NCBI RefSeq assembly: GCF_001553115.1
Contig: NZ_KQ960181.1
Location: forward strand, 1 to 35,810
Source of the DNA: Aedoeadaptatus coxii
GTDB taxonomy: Bacteria > Bacillota > Clostridia > Tissierellales > Peptoniphilaceae
DNA: 35,810 nt
Direction of reading: 5' to 3'
In this document: one piece after another, positions 9,387-17,417 of the stretch
How the letters are laid out: each line of letters starts with the position of its first letter
Position numbering within the stretch: the first letter of the stretch is position 1
Position numbers and translations under genes: made by a program
Notes under the pieces: generated by a model
What the model saw: only the letters and a program-made list of their open reading frames with translations
What the model was told of the DNA's origin: nothing
Database searches by the model: none

Positions 9387-9912
9387 AAATCTCCTTGTTC
9401 AAATCGATTAAACGCATCTGCGCTTCGTAATTCTTTTCTTCCAATTCCTGAATCGCCGCATCTTTCGATTTGATCTCCTCATCGAAGCTTTCGCTTTTAT
9501 GCTTAAGCTCCTCAATTTCTTTTTGAAGAGATTTTCCCTCTTCTTCTTTTGCTTTCAACTCCGATTTTAAGCTTTCATAGCGCTTATTAAAACTTTCGAT
9601 TCTCTCATCTTTTTCCGCAATGTGCTTTTTAAGATTTTCGATCTCCGAAAGCTTTTCTTTCATCGCTTCCCTATCGCCTGCAAGGGCTCCGGCCTCTTGA
9701 TCGGAGCGTTCCAATTTGTGCATGTCATCTAAAGCATTTAACAAGCTCAAAATATACAATTGTACGTCATTCAGGCGATAATTATTATTTTCAACGTCCT
9801 TGATGCGGCTGTTGGCCTCATCAGCTAAACCCTTTACATAATCGGCATCGTCTCCGCCGACGACGTAAAACGTCATGCCGGCAATTTCAACTTGTACACG
9901 CTTAGATTCCAT
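9355..9912 (-). CDS. zapA: cell division protein ZapA, long coiled-coil form
   Basis: The protein has 185 residues. The first ~85 form the ZapA domain: a short beta hairpin (RVQVEIAGMTFYVVGG) and two helices containing the ADEANSRI and LNALDDMHKLE stretches typical of the family. ZapA binds and bundles FtsZ at the division septum. The remaining ~100 residues are an uninterrupted charged coiled coil rich in E and K, which short ZapA proteins such as that of Bacillus subtilis lack. It sits between pheT and the U32 gene, 10 bases from pheT, with GAGGTG ahead of the ATG. Confidence 0.85.
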   Translation of the reverse strand: MESKRVQVEIAGMTFYVVGGDDADYVKGLADEANSRIKDVENNNYRLNDVQLYILSLLNALDDMHKLERSDQEAGALAGDREAMKEKLSEIENLKKHIAEKDERIESFNKRYESLKSELKAKEEEGKSLQKEIEELKHKSESFDEEIKSKDAAIQELEEKNYEAQMRLIDLNKEIYVLRGNHEEK

Positions 9913-9922
9913 TTTGCACCTC

Positions 9923-12319
9923 TTATTTCGATCGCAATTGCCCTTGGAATTTCGTCTCGATACCTTCGATTAAGCTATCGACTGTGGGGACAATTTCCTT
10001 TTCTTTTAGCGTACGCTCTTTATGGCGGAAGGCCAACTTAAGGGCAATACTCTTCTTGCCGTCTTCAATTCCCTTGCCGAAGTATACGTCGAATACTTCC
10101 ACACTTTCAAGGAATTCGCCGCCGTTTGCTTCCACATAATCCAGTAAATCCTGAGCGGGAAGCTTTTTGTCTACGACAAATGCTAAATCCCGTTCCATAG
10201 AGGGGAATCGAGCAATGGGCTTGTACGTCACATTATCTTTTGCGTAATCTACGATTTTCGTAAAGTCGAGTTCTGCCAGATAAACCTCTTGTTTTAGGCC
10301 CAAGTCGTCTTGTGCCTTGGGATGAATGCAACCGAAAATACCGATACATTCGTCGTGAATGTAAACTTCCGCTTGGCGTCCTTTATGGAACAATGGGAAA
10401 TCTTGAACTTGAACGAAACGAAGTCCGTCGATTCCCAGTCTGGTCAGCACGGTTTCCACCGTCTTTTTCAGGTAATAGAAATCTTCTTCCCCGTAAAAAC
10501 CGATGGCGAGCTTCATAAATTCCTTGGGAAGGCCTTCATCGTCGGTATCGACGGCAAAGACATTGCCGAATTCAAATCCGTAAGCCGAGGGATTTTTATA
10601 ACTCATGTTCTTTACAAAAATATCCAACATATTAGGCAAGAGAGTGGTTCGCATAATGGAATATTCTTCGCCGAGAGGATTGGAAATTTTGATGGCGCGA
10701 CGCAAGGGATCGTCTTCGGGAAGTCGAATACGATCGAATGCCGACGGACCCATAAAGGAATAGGTCATGAACTCATTATAGCCCGCAGCCAATAACACGT
10801 CTTGCGCCTTCTTTTCGACCTGACGATATAAACTCTTGCCGCCGCGGGTAAGAGTTCCCTTCAAAGGAAGGGGCGTAATGTTGCCAAATCCGTAAATACG
10901 GCCCACTTCTTCCGCTAAATCTTCCCAAATATGGAGATCGCCGCGCATGGTGGGAATGGTGGCATGTAAGGTATCGCCGTCGAGGGTGGTTTCGATTAAA
11001 AGGGATTCTAAAATACGCACCATGTCGTCGCCGGAAATAGATGTGCCGAGAAGACCGTTAATGCGTTTCACACTGGCATCGATCGTCCAGGGTTTTAATT
11101 CTTCGGGGTAGTGATCCATGGAACCCTTGGCAACTTTTGCCGCTCCGATTTCGACGGCCAACTCGCAGACGCGATCCACTGCTTTTTGAGCCATATTGGG
11201 ATCGAGGCCTTTTTCAAAACGGGTAGACGCTTCAGAGCGCAAACCTAAACGTTTCGATGTTTTGCGGATGTGTCCGGCTTCGAAATTGGCGCCTTCCAAA
11301 ACGACGGTGTGGGTTCCTTCGGATACGCCGGAAATGGCACCGCCCATAACGCCGGCGAGGCCGACAATGCCGCTTTCGTCGCAAATGACGATATCATCGG
11401 CAGTTAAGGTACGTTCCACTTCGTCGAGAGTCGTCATGGTTTCTCCGTCTTTAGCGAGGCGCACGTGAAGTTCAGGTCCTTTGAGGGAATCCAAATCGTA
11501 TGCGTGAAGAGGTTGACCGTATTCCAACATAACGTAGTTCGTTAAGTCGACGATATTGTTAATAGGACGCACGCCCGATGCCATTAAATCGTTTTGAAGC
11601 CATTGAGGCGATGGAGCTACTTTAACATCTGTAAGCATTCGTAAATAAAAGCGAGGAGCAAATTCCGTCTCTACATGAAGGCCGTTAAACTTGTCGCTCA
11701 TGGAGACATCGCTCGTCTCTTCCACAATAGGATCTTTCATGGAAAGTTTGCTGCCTGTAGAAGCTGCCGTTTCCACTGCCATTCCGCGAATACTCAAACA
11801 GTCCGGGCGATTAGGCGTGATTTCAAGTTCGATTACTTCTTTATCCAACTCTAAAAGCTTTAAGTAATCGGTACCCGGTGCTACATCCGATTCTAAAATA
11901 TGAATGCCGTCGCGAGCGGATTTCGGGATCACGGACGTGTCCATGCCCACTTCTTCTAAAGAACACATCATGCCGAGGCTGGGAAGGCCGCGCATTTCCG
12001 TGTTGTGAATTTCCATGCCGCCTGCCAGCTTTGCGCCGTCCAATGCGACGGGCACGAGGGCGCCTTCAAAGACATTTTTCGCAGCTGTTAAAATTTGCTT
12101 AACTTCGCCGCCTACATCAATTTGGCAAACGACGAGCTTATCGGCATTGGGATGAGGCTTAATTTCTAAAATTTTTCCCACGACGATGCCGCTTAAATCT
12201 TTACTGCGCAAAAGGATGGATTCTACGTGATTGCCCGTCGCCGTAATCTCGTCGGCTATGGCACGCGTATCACCATTGAGTGTTACATATTTTTCAAGCC
12301 ATGATTTAGGTAATAACAT
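9923..12319 (-). CDS. pheT: phenylalanyl-tRNA synthetase beta subunit
   Basis: The protein has 798 residues, the normal length. Domains in order are an N-terminal EMAP-type tRNA-binding domain (about 40-150, with HPNADKLVVCQIDVGG), B3/4 editing domain, B5 domain, catalytic-like core and the C-terminal anticodon-binding FDX-ACB fold (last ~95 residues, with FPSMERDLAFVVD). It forms the alpha2-beta2 enzyme with PheS, charging tRNA-Phe and editing misactivated tyrosine. It starts 8 bases after pheS, with AGGAGG 4 bases before the ATG overlapping the pheS stop region, the usual coupled arrangement. Confidence 0.97.
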   Translation of the reverse strand: MLLPKSWLEKYVTLNGDTRAIADEITATGNHVESILLRSKDLSGIVVGKILEIKPHPNADKLVVCQIDVGGEVKQILTAAKNVFEGALVPVALDGAKLAGGMEIHNTEMRGLPSLGMMCSLEEVGMDTSVIPKSARDGIHILESDVAPGTDYLKLLELDKEVIELEITPNRPDCLSIRGMAVETAASTGSKLSMKDPIVEETSDVSMSDKFNGLHVETEFAPRFYLRMLTDVKVAPSPQWLQNDLMASGVRPINNIVDLTNYVMLEYGQPLHAYDLDSLKGPELHVRLAKDGETMTTLDEVERTLTADDIVICDESGIVGLAGVMGGAISGVSEGTHTVVLEGANFEAGHIRKTSKRLGLRSEASTRFEKGLDPNMAQKAVDRVCELAVEIGAAKVAKGSMDHYPEELKPWTIDASVKRINGLLGTSISGDDMVRILESLLIETTLDGDTLHATIPTMRGDLHIWEDLAEEVGRIYGFGNITPLPLKGTLTRGGKSLYRQVEKKAQDVLLAAGYNEFMTYSFMGPSAFDRIRLPEDDPLRRAIKISNPLGEEYSIMRTTLLPNMLDIFVKNMSYKNPSAYGFEFGNVFAVDTDDEGLPKEFMKLAIGFYGEEDFYYLKKTVETVLTRLGIDGLRFVQVQDFPLFHKGRQAEVYIHDECIGIFGCIHPKAQDDLGLKQEVYLAELDFTKIVDYAKDNVTYKPIARFPSMERDLAFVVDKKLPAQDLLDYVEANGGEFLESVEVFDVYFGKGIEDGKKSIALKLAFRHKERTLKEKEIVPTVDSLIEGIETKFQGQLRSK

Positions 12320-12327
12320 AATTCCTC

Positions 12328-13350
12328 CTAGAATTGAGACAAGAAGCGATCGTCGTTTTCGAACATGAGGCGAATATTGTCGATGCCGTATTTAACCATG
12401 GCAATACGATCGATCCCCATGCCGAAGGCAAATCCGCTGTAAACGTCGGGGTCAATGCCGCAGTTTCTTAAAACATTGGGGTGTACAACGCCTGCGCCTA
12501 ACAGTTCCATACTCCATCCCGTTTCGTGACAAGCCGGGCAGCCTTCGCCGTGGCAAACCAAACAGGTAACGTCGACTTCCGTAGACGGTTCCGTAAAGGG
12601 GAAGTTGTGGGGACGGTAGCGAATGTGCATATCGTCGCCGAACATTTCTTTTACGAAGACATTGAGCGTGTCGATTAAGTTGGCGAGGCTTACGCCCTTA
12701 TCCACTACGAGTCCTTCAAATTGATGAAACATGGGCGAATGGGTGTCGTCAACATCGTCGAAGCGGAACACACGACCGGAACTTACGATGCGAAGCGGCG
12801 CGCCGTATTGTTTCATAGCGCGAATTTGCATAGGCGATGTATGGGTTCTTAAAAGGGTCTTATCGTCGATGTAGAAGGTATCGCTCTTGTCGCGAGACGG
12901 GTGATTTTTCGGCGAGTTAAGAGCGTCGAAATTGTTGGCGACGCTTTCAATTTCAGGGCCGTCGACGACGGTAAAGCCCATTTCCACGAATATATCTTCC
13001 AATTCTTCCTTCGTCTTTAAAAGCGGATGGCGATGACCTACACGGAGTTTAGCCGGATTTAGGGTAACATCCAGGTACTCTTCTTCCATGCGCACATCGT
13101 AGGCCGCTTCTTTTATGTCGGTTTTTTTCTTATCTAATTCTATTTGAACTTCCTCACGTACCTCATTGGCATAAGCTCCCATTACCGGGCGCTCTTCTTG
13201 GGGTAAACCGCCCAGCCCTTTTAGGATTTGAGTAAGCTCACCTTTTTTACCAAAGTATTGGAGACGAATTTTTTCCAATTCTTCAACAGTCTTTGCGTTT
13301 TCAATGGCAGCGAGTGCATTCGATTCAAGTTGTTGTAGCTGCTCTTTCAT
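12328..13350 (-). CDS. pheS: phenylalanyl-tRNA synthetase alpha subunit
   Basis: The protein has 340 residues, typical of bacterial PheS. It has an N-terminal coiled-coil arm (about 1-85), then the class II catalytic core: the motif 2 region containing THSPMFHQFEG, a CxxC...CxxC loop within CLVCHGEGCPACHETGW, and motif 3 FAFGMGIDRIAM near the C-terminus. It is the first gene of a six-gene operon. Its promoter is an extended -10 with no T-box leader, so its control differs from that of valS in this window. The ribosome site is the G-rich AAGGGGG before the ATG. Confidence 0.97.
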   Translation of the reverse strand: MKEQLQQLESNALAAIENAKTVEELEKIRLQYFGKKGELTQILKGLGGLPQEERPVMGAYANEVREEVQIELDKKKTDIKEAAYDVRMEEEYLDVTLNPAKLRVGHRHPLLKTKEELEDIFVEMGFTVVDGPEIESVANNFDALNSPKNHPSRDKSDTFYIDDKTLLRTHTSPMQIRAMKQYGAPLRIVSSGRVFRFDDVDDTHSPMFHQFEGLVVDKGVSLANLIDTLNVFVKEMFGDDMHIRYRPHNFPFTEPSTEVDVTCLVCHGEGCPACHETGWSMELLGAGVVHPNVLRNCGIDPDVYSGFAFGMGIDRIAMVKYGIDNIRLMFENDDRFLSQF

Positions 13351-13388
13351 AAGTACCCCCTTCGGATAGTGCTATCATCTGATGGTTT

Positions 13389-13413
13389 ATTATATCACAG
13401 TTTTTTTTGTGAT
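13389..13413 (-). promoter_or_regulatory. pheS operon promoter (extended -10) overlapped by an inverted repeat
   Basis: On the minus strand an extended -10, TGA-TATAAT (13397-13389), lies about 40 bases before the pheS start. No good -35 box is visible at the right distance. The six-base arms ATCACA (13394-13399) and TGTGAT (13408-13413) form an inverted repeat with an 8-base T-rich centre that overlaps the -10. It could be an operator, or chance. Confidence 0.5.
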
Positions 13414-13460
13414 CCTATTGCTCCAACAAATAAGCGTCACATCTTTCCGTGAACTCCGGC

Positions 13461-13489
13461 TTGCTTAAATATAGACCCTATGTTATACT
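13461..13489 (+). promoter_or_regulatory. promoter of tRNA-Cys
   Basis: TTGCTT (13461-13466), a 17-base spacer and TATACT (13484-13489) end 18 bases before the first base of the tRNA. Confidence 0.75.
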
Positions 13490-13507
13490 AGACAGGTCAC
13501 AAGTTGT

Positions 13508-13581
13508 GGCGACATAGCCAAGTGGTAAGGCGCGGGTCTGCAACACCCTTATCCCCGGTTCAAGTCCGGGTGTCGCCTCCA
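13508..13581 (+). tRNA. tRNA-Cys (anticodon GCA)
   Basis: The acceptor arms GGCGACA and TGTCGCC pair perfectly. The D arm (AGCCAAGTGGTAAGGC), the anticodon loop CTGCAAC with anticodon GCA, and the T arm with GGTTCAAGTCC are all present. The discriminator is T and CCA is encoded. It forms a single-gene transcription unit with its own promoter and terminator. Confidence 0.95.
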
Positions 13582-13605
13582 AACCGTCGTTTCGACGGTT
13601 TTTTT
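13581..13605 (+). terminator. terminator of the tRNA-Cys unit
   Basis: A perfect 9-base stem AAACCGTCG / CGACGGTTT with a 3-base loop is followed by a run of T residues, directly after the tRNA CCA end. Confidence 0.85.
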
Positions 13606-13623
13606 ATTGCTCTTTTCTATTTA

Positions 13624-13657
13624 AAATCCCCCTCTCCTTTTTTGGGAGAAGGGGATT
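13624..13657 (-). terminator. hairpin after the ligase gene, probable terminator
   Basis: AAATCCCC/GGGGATTT arms with an inner CTCC/GGAG stem form a strong hairpin just downstream of the ligase stop (minus) and after the tRNA-Cys terminator (plus). The T tract on the minus side is short (TTTT), so it may act in both directions as a barrier between the convergent units. Confidence 0.6.
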
Positions 13658-13661
13658 TGTT

Positions 13662-15029
13662 TTATGCTATGGAATTTTCCTTGAGATGATTGAGATTCGT
13701 CAAGATGCCCACGACGGCGAAAAACAAGACGACGATTCTAAAATAAAACCACGTATAATCTACGAAGCTCATTAAAAAGAAACCGGCGAGGGATGCGATG
13801 CAGGCAATTTGAAGAATCTTTACCTTAACCTCATTCTGCGAAAAACTCGTCAGTGCTTTTAATACTGTCTTCGCCATGTAGGCCAAAAGAAAGATTACGG
13901 AAAAGATACCCGCTTCAATGGCGAGCTGCAAATATAAATTGTGGCTATGGGCGACGGTGGTAAGTTCTTTTACTTTATAACTTTCAAAGACTTTTTGGAA
14001 AATATCGCCGCCGAGGCCGACGCCTCCCAGCCACTGGTAATCTTCCCGCATAAGCGACGCACATTCGTAAATAAAACGCCGATAGCCGAGGGATGTGTCG
14101 TTTTTATTGAAAATAGACATGACACGCACCTGAATGGTTTGCGGCATAAAGAAAAACGAAATCAGCCCCATCATTAAAAAGATAGGCAGTAACCGAGGTT
14201 TATATAATGCGATAAACACCGCCATGGCAAAGGCAAAGGAGCCCCACGCCGAACGGGAACCTGTCGCCAAAAGTACGTACAACGAAAGGAAAAGGGTGAC
14301 GGCCGCCAGCGCCTTTACGATTTTGGAATCGTGAACTAAGAAAAGCCCGCAAACCAACGGAAGAACGAGGAGATAAAACTCGCCCAATATATTCGGATTG
14401 CCCAAGGTGCTGTACACCCTGCCGCTTAATTCCTGACTGATGGAAATATCCGTTTGGGATAAATTGACGGACACGCCGATGACGTGTTTTTGTAAAATTC
14501 CGTAAAGGCTGACGACGAGGGCCGCCAATGTTAAGGCGACGATGACGTGGAGAATATCGTCTCGCGAGCGCACCTGATTAATAAATACGGAAAAAATAAT
14601 GAACACGGCCCCGTAAGTCAAGCCGTAGGAAAGGCTCAAAGGGGGATGGATTGAAAACACCGTCGCCAAAGCGATGGTCATCATAAATAAGACGAAAAAA
14701 TCCTCGAAAGATCGATGGGCCTTTTCCTCACGGTTCATAACCCCGAGAATCCAAAGACCGAAGGCCATGAGAAAAAGGTATTTATTGGACCACAAACTGT
14801 CGGGAATAATGCTGCATAAAATAAGCCCGATGCCCATAATAAAGGGAATGTATTTTGAAAATAGATCCAGTAAACTGAAGATCAAGCTCTTTTTTGTAAG
14901 CCACATCAACAGCTTTTGAAGATTACTTTCCAGTAGGCCGTATACATTCACTATTCCCTTTCGGATCAGGGAATCTTCCCAAGGATTGTAATTCACATTG
15001 GCTCGAAACCGTTGAATCATACGCTCCAT
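13662..15029 (-). CDS. O-antigen ligase / polymerase-like membrane protein (Wzy_C family)
   Basis: The protein has 455 residues and about ten or more hydrophobic membrane segments. A large extracytoplasmic loop contains LGNPNILGEF, followed by GSRSAWGS, which is typical of the Wzy_C/WaaL/TupA-type family, and later AHSHNLYLQLAIEAG, whose histidine-rich loop is a family hallmark. Such proteins transfer or polymerise undecaprenyl-linked glycans outside the membrane. In a Gram-positive this would be a wall polysaccharide, capsule or glycoprotein glycan rather than LPS. Its ATG directly abuts the stop of the preceding DUF4330-like gene (TAAATG), so the two are coupled. The substrate is unknown. 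Confidence 0.8.
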   Translation of the reverse strand: MERMIQRFRANVNYNPWEDSLIRKGIVNVYGLLESNLQKLLMWLTKKSLIFSLLDLFSKYIPFIMGIGLILCSIIPDSLWSNKYLFLMAFGLWILGVMNREEKAHRSFEDFFVLFMMTIALATVFSIHPPLSLSYGLTYGAVFIIFSVFINQVRSRDDILHVIVALTLAALVVSLYGILQKHVIGVSVNLSQTDISISQELSGRVYSTLGNPNILGEFYLLVLPLVCGLFLVHDSKIVKALAAVTLFLSLYVLLATGSRSAWGSFAFAMAVFIALYKPRLLPIFLMMGLISFFFMPQTIQVRVMSIFNKNDTSLGYRRFIYECASLMREDYQWLGGVGLGGDIFQKVFESYKVKELTTVAHSHNLYLQLAIEAGIFSVIFLLAYMAKTVLKALTSFSQNEVKVKILQIACIASLAGFFLMSFVDYTWFYFRIVVLFFAVVGILTNLNHLKENSIA

Positions 15030-15506
15030 TTAATCACCTAAATATTGGATTTTAGAAAGTCTGATTTGATCCAACATGACGATGCCGGCGCTAAATGTGT
15101 TGGACTGACCGACGAAGTAATTGGTTTCGCCGATGAGAATCCCCTTGTCCGTTTCCGTGCCTTTGGCTTTGACGTGAAGTGTTACTTTTTCATAGCGATC
15201 TTTGTCCACGGAAAGAGTCTTGCCGTTAAATGTAAAGTCTTCTTCGTCTAAAGGTTCCCTATCTACCGATGTAATAGTGCCCAGCGTAACGGATTGAGGC
15301 GCATCTTTAAAGGGTGCGCCGACTTTTATTTTCTCGGCAATTTCTTTTTCCATGTAGGGCACGACGATGGTAAGATCCGCTTCCCTCTCGCCGCCTTTAG
15401 CCGATGTGCGGCCTTCGGCGATGTTGATTTTATTTGCAAAAAGAATCACCGACGCAACGCAGGCCACGACGATGAGAATGTCGAAAATTCTAATTTTACT
15501 TTTCAT
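15030..15506 (-). CDS. DUF4330-like membrane-anchored protein, copy B
   Basis: The protein has 158 residues. One N-terminal membrane anchor (IFDILIVVACVASVILF, about 7-23) follows a short basic cytoplasmic tail, and the rest is an extracytoplasmic domain rich in beta strands (for example VTLHVKAKG). It resembles the neighbouring copy A in length, layout and the L/FDIL anchor start, so the two are probably paralogues. The DUF4330 assignment is from memory of the family layout and is moderate. It overlaps copy A by 11 bases, and its ribosome site GAGG lies within that gene. Its place between a GT4 enzyme and a ligase suggests a role in extracellular polysaccharide assembly. Confidence 0.65.
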   Translation of the reverse strand: MKSKIRIFDILIVVACVASVILFANKINIAEGRTSAKGGEREADLTIVVPYMEKEIAEKIKVGAPFKDAPQSVTLGTITSVDREPLDEEDFTFNGKTLSVDKDRYEKVTLHVKAKGTETDKGILIGETNYFVGQSNTFSAGIVMLDQIRLSKIQYLGD

Positions 15507-15969
15507 TTTCTACCTCGATATTCTTTATTTTTCCGTGAATTTGCAAGTCGCCGACGGTAAAGGTCAGCTCTTCTCCCAGGAGACATTTCGTGCCGTTAAT
15601 GTAAATGCCGTCGTCGCCGACTTTAGCCCGCGTGGCCACATTGATTCTGAGGGATTTAAAGTTTTTGCCCTCTCCCCGACCGTCTTCGATCCCCGTGTAT
15701 TCAGAGGTCGGATTGTCGATGGGTTTGTCGACGGAGAAAGATGCGACGGTGCCGATCGTATTGTTTCGGCGTTTGTCGATGCAAATATCCCCTTCTTTGA
15801 TGGCCTCCGTACTCGGCGTTTCGATTTCGTCACTTTCGATGGTGATGATGCTGTTGCCGCCTGTCATATCTTCTTTTTCCGCCGTCTTTTGGCGCACGAC
15901 GACGATGAGAAAGGCTGCCAGGAGAATAATGAAAAGTATATCTAACAGCCTAAGCTTTTTTGTTGCCAT
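15496..15969 (-). CDS. DUF4330-like membrane-anchored protein, copy A
   Basis: The protein has 157 residues from the start chosen here. An N-terminal anchor (LLDILFIILLAAFLIVVV, about 7-24) precedes an extracytoplasmic domain with Asp/Glu-rich turns and the strands IYINGTKCLLGEELTFTVG. A slightly longer reading from an ATG at 15984 exists. However, that ATG is part of the sequence ATGAAGGAG, which supplies the AAGGAG ribosome site 6 bases before the ATG at 15969, so the shorter form is preferred. It overlaps the end of the glycosyltransferase gene by 20 bases. It is a likely paralogue of copy B, and its function is unknown. Confidence 0.65.
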   Translation of the reverse strand: MATKKLRLLDILFIILLAAFLIVVVRQKTAEKEDMTGGNSIITIESDEIETPSTEAIKEGDICIDKRRNNTIGTVASFSVDKPIDNPTSEYTGIEDGRGEGKNFKSLRINVATRAKVGDDGIYINGTKCLLGEELTFTVGDLQIHGKIKNIEVENEK

Positions 15970-17029
15970 AAATTGCTCCTTCATAGGTTTTTTCGATCTT
16001 TGAAATAATCTCCCCTTGATTAATTTCTTCGGTTACGATGCCATAAGCATTGTTGACGAGTTTTTCCCGCAAATCGGTATCTTTTAAAATCGCAGACGCT
16101 TTTTTCGCAAAGGCGCGCTTGTCGCCGAAGGGATAGGTCAGGGCGCTTTTATTTCTCTCATTAAAATAATCCGATGCCCCGCAATTTTCCGTAATCAATA
16201 AGGGTGCCTTGCAATGGGCCGCCTCTACAATTGAAAGGCCGAATGCCTCTTCCCGGGAATGGTTGACGTAAAGATCGGCGGATTTCAAATAATTGTAAGG
16301 CTTGGAATTATATCCCAACATCACAATTCGCTCTTCCAAATGGTAATCTTTGATCTTCTTTCGGGTCTCCCCTTCCAAATGACCGCTCCCGATAATAAGG
16401 GCCTTGACATTGTCCACTTGGTGAAAAAGAGTTTCCAACGCGTCGATAAAAAAGAGAGGTCCCTTCTCTTCCGATAGCCTTCCCACGGAGAGAATCCACT
16501 TCTCTCCTTCGGGTTTTTCTATTTTTTCATCGCATTCAATCAAGGGAAAAGGCGGAGGCAGGGTAATGATTTTTTCCGGTTTAACCCCTTCTTCAATGAG
16601 CTTTTTCCTCACGATGGAGCTTACGGCGAAAATAGAATGGTTTCGCGTAAAAAACAAGCGGTTTAAAATCGCCGCATTTTTATTGATCACCGACACCATG
16701 TGCCGCGTGTTAATCACGGGAACGCCCATACCTAAAATTGAACTCAAAAAAGCAATGCCGTTTTCACGCATAAAGTGCGTATGCACGAGATCGACATTGT
16801 TTGCTTTTACATAGTGTTTGATTTTTATGGCGGCCATTAAGTCTAAAGATGAACGCATGGAAACTTGGGTCGTTTTCATGCCGATGGCCTTAAATTCGCT
16901 TAGCCCGCCGCCGTCAATATTATAGACGAGTTCATGCGTAATCGAATGATTATTTGTATTGACGAGGTTTTTGATGTAACTTTCACTGCCGCCTCTGCCG
17001 ACAAAGTTTAGAATATGTAAAATCTTCAT
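15950..17029 (-). CDS. family 4 glycosyltransferase
   Basis: The protein has 359 residues from the ATG chosen here. It has the GT-B fold: an N-terminal Rossmann domain opening with ILHILNFVGRGGSE (the acceptor-side glycine loop), and a C-terminal nucleotide-sugar domain with SVGRLSEEKGP and the retaining GT4 motif EEAFGLSIVEAAH (E-x7-E). It would transfer a sugar from a nucleotide donor to a lipid-linked glycan at the inner face of the membrane. An ATG five codons upstream (17044) is possible. The later one matches the usual GT4 N-terminus, but neither has a strong ribosome site. It is the first gene of an operon with two DUF4330-like proteins and a ligase. Confidence 0.85.
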   Translation of the reverse strand: MKILHILNFVGRGGSESYIKNLVNTNNHSITHELVYNIDGGGLSEFKAIGMKTTQVSMRSSLDLMAAIKIKHYVKANNVDLVHTHFMRENGIAFLSSILGMGVPVINTRHMVSVINKNAAILNRLFFTRNHSIFAVSSIVRKKLIEEGVKPEKIITLPPPFPLIECDEKIEKPEGEKWILSVGRLSEEKGPLFFIDALETLFHQVDNVKALIIGSGHLEGETRKKIKDYHLEERIVMLGYNSKPYNYLKSADLYVNHSREEAFGLSIVEAAHCKAPLLITENCGASDYFNERNKSALTYPFGDKRAFAKKASAILKDTDLREKLVNNAYGIVTEEINQGEIISKIEKTYEGAIYGNKKA

Positions 17030-17079
17030 ACCATCATCTTTCATTACGCACTTATTTTTTCCCGCTGTTTACCAAAATA

Positions 17080-17108
17080 ATTGTAGCAATCCATAAAATA
17101 AAAGTCAA
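17080..17108 (-). promoter_or_regulatory. promoter of the glycosyltransferase/ligase operon
   Basis: The minus strand has TTGACT (17108-17103), a 17-base spacer and TACAAT (17085-17080), placing +1 near 17073, 30-45 bases before the glycosyltransferase start. It is a good match to a housekeeping promoter. Confidence 0.7.
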
Positions 17109-17160
17109 TTTTCAAATGGTCGGAGCCCCTATGCCATGGGTTTTAGATGAAATTGAGCAC

Positions 17161-17187
17161 AAAAAAAGCCCGGTAAAAACCGAGCTT
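17161..17187 (-). terminator. terminator of the tRNA-Phe/tRNA-Gly operon
   Basis: On the minus strand a stem AAAGCTCGG / CCGGGCTTT (one G-T wobble) is followed by a run of T residues, immediately after the tRNA-Gly CCA end. Confidence 0.85.
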
Positions 17188-17262
17188 TGGAGCGGAAGAC
17201 GAGATTCGAACTCGCGACCCTCGCCTTGGCAAGGCGATGCTCTACCACTGAGCCACTTCCGC
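17188..17262 (-). tRNA. tRNA-Gly (anticodon GCC)
   Basis: The acceptor arms GCGGAAG and CTTCCGC pair. The D arm has GCTCAGTGGTAGAGC, the anticodon loop reads TTGCCAA, and the T arm has GAGTTCGAATCTC. The discriminator is T as read on the minus strand and CCA is encoded. It lies 2 bases after tRNA-Phe in the same transcript. Confidence 0.95.
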
Positions 17263-17264
17263 AC

Positions 17265-17340
17265 TGGTGCCCGGAGCCGGAATCGAACCAGCGACACGCA
17301 GATTTTCAGTCTGCTGCTCTACCGACTGAGCTATCCGGGC
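17265..17340 (-). tRNA. tRNA-Phe (anticodon GAA)
   Basis: The acceptor arms GCCCGGA and TCCGGGC pair. The D arm has GCTCAGTCGGTAGAGC, the anticodon loop CTGAAAA gives anticodon GAA, and the T arm has GGTTCGATTCC. CCA is encoded. It is the first gene of a two-tRNA operon. Confidence 0.95.
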
Positions 17341-17364
17341 AAGGTTGTTTGACAACCTTTGTCT

Positions 17365-17393
17365 ATATTACAGAAATCTCATGAAGCTGTCAA
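17365..17393 (-). promoter_or_regulatory. promoter of the tRNA-Phe/tRNA-Gly operon
   Basis: The minus strand has a perfect -35 TTGACA (17393-17388), a 17-base spacer and TAATAT (17370-17365), about 25 bases before tRNA-Phe. It lies directly behind the hslO stop. Confidence 0.8.
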
Positions 17394-17417
17394 GCCCCAA
17401 TTAAAAATCTGTAAAGT

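Noticed and set aside
15367-16003. Plus-strand frames opposite the DUF4330-like genes
   Set aside because: They are antisense to genes with membrane anchors, good ribosome sites and overlapping starts. No promoter or ribosome site serves them.
17112-17384. Several small open frames across the tRNA-Phe/tRNA-Gly operon
   Set aside because: They read through two clear tRNA genes, their promoter and terminator, so they are not proteins.
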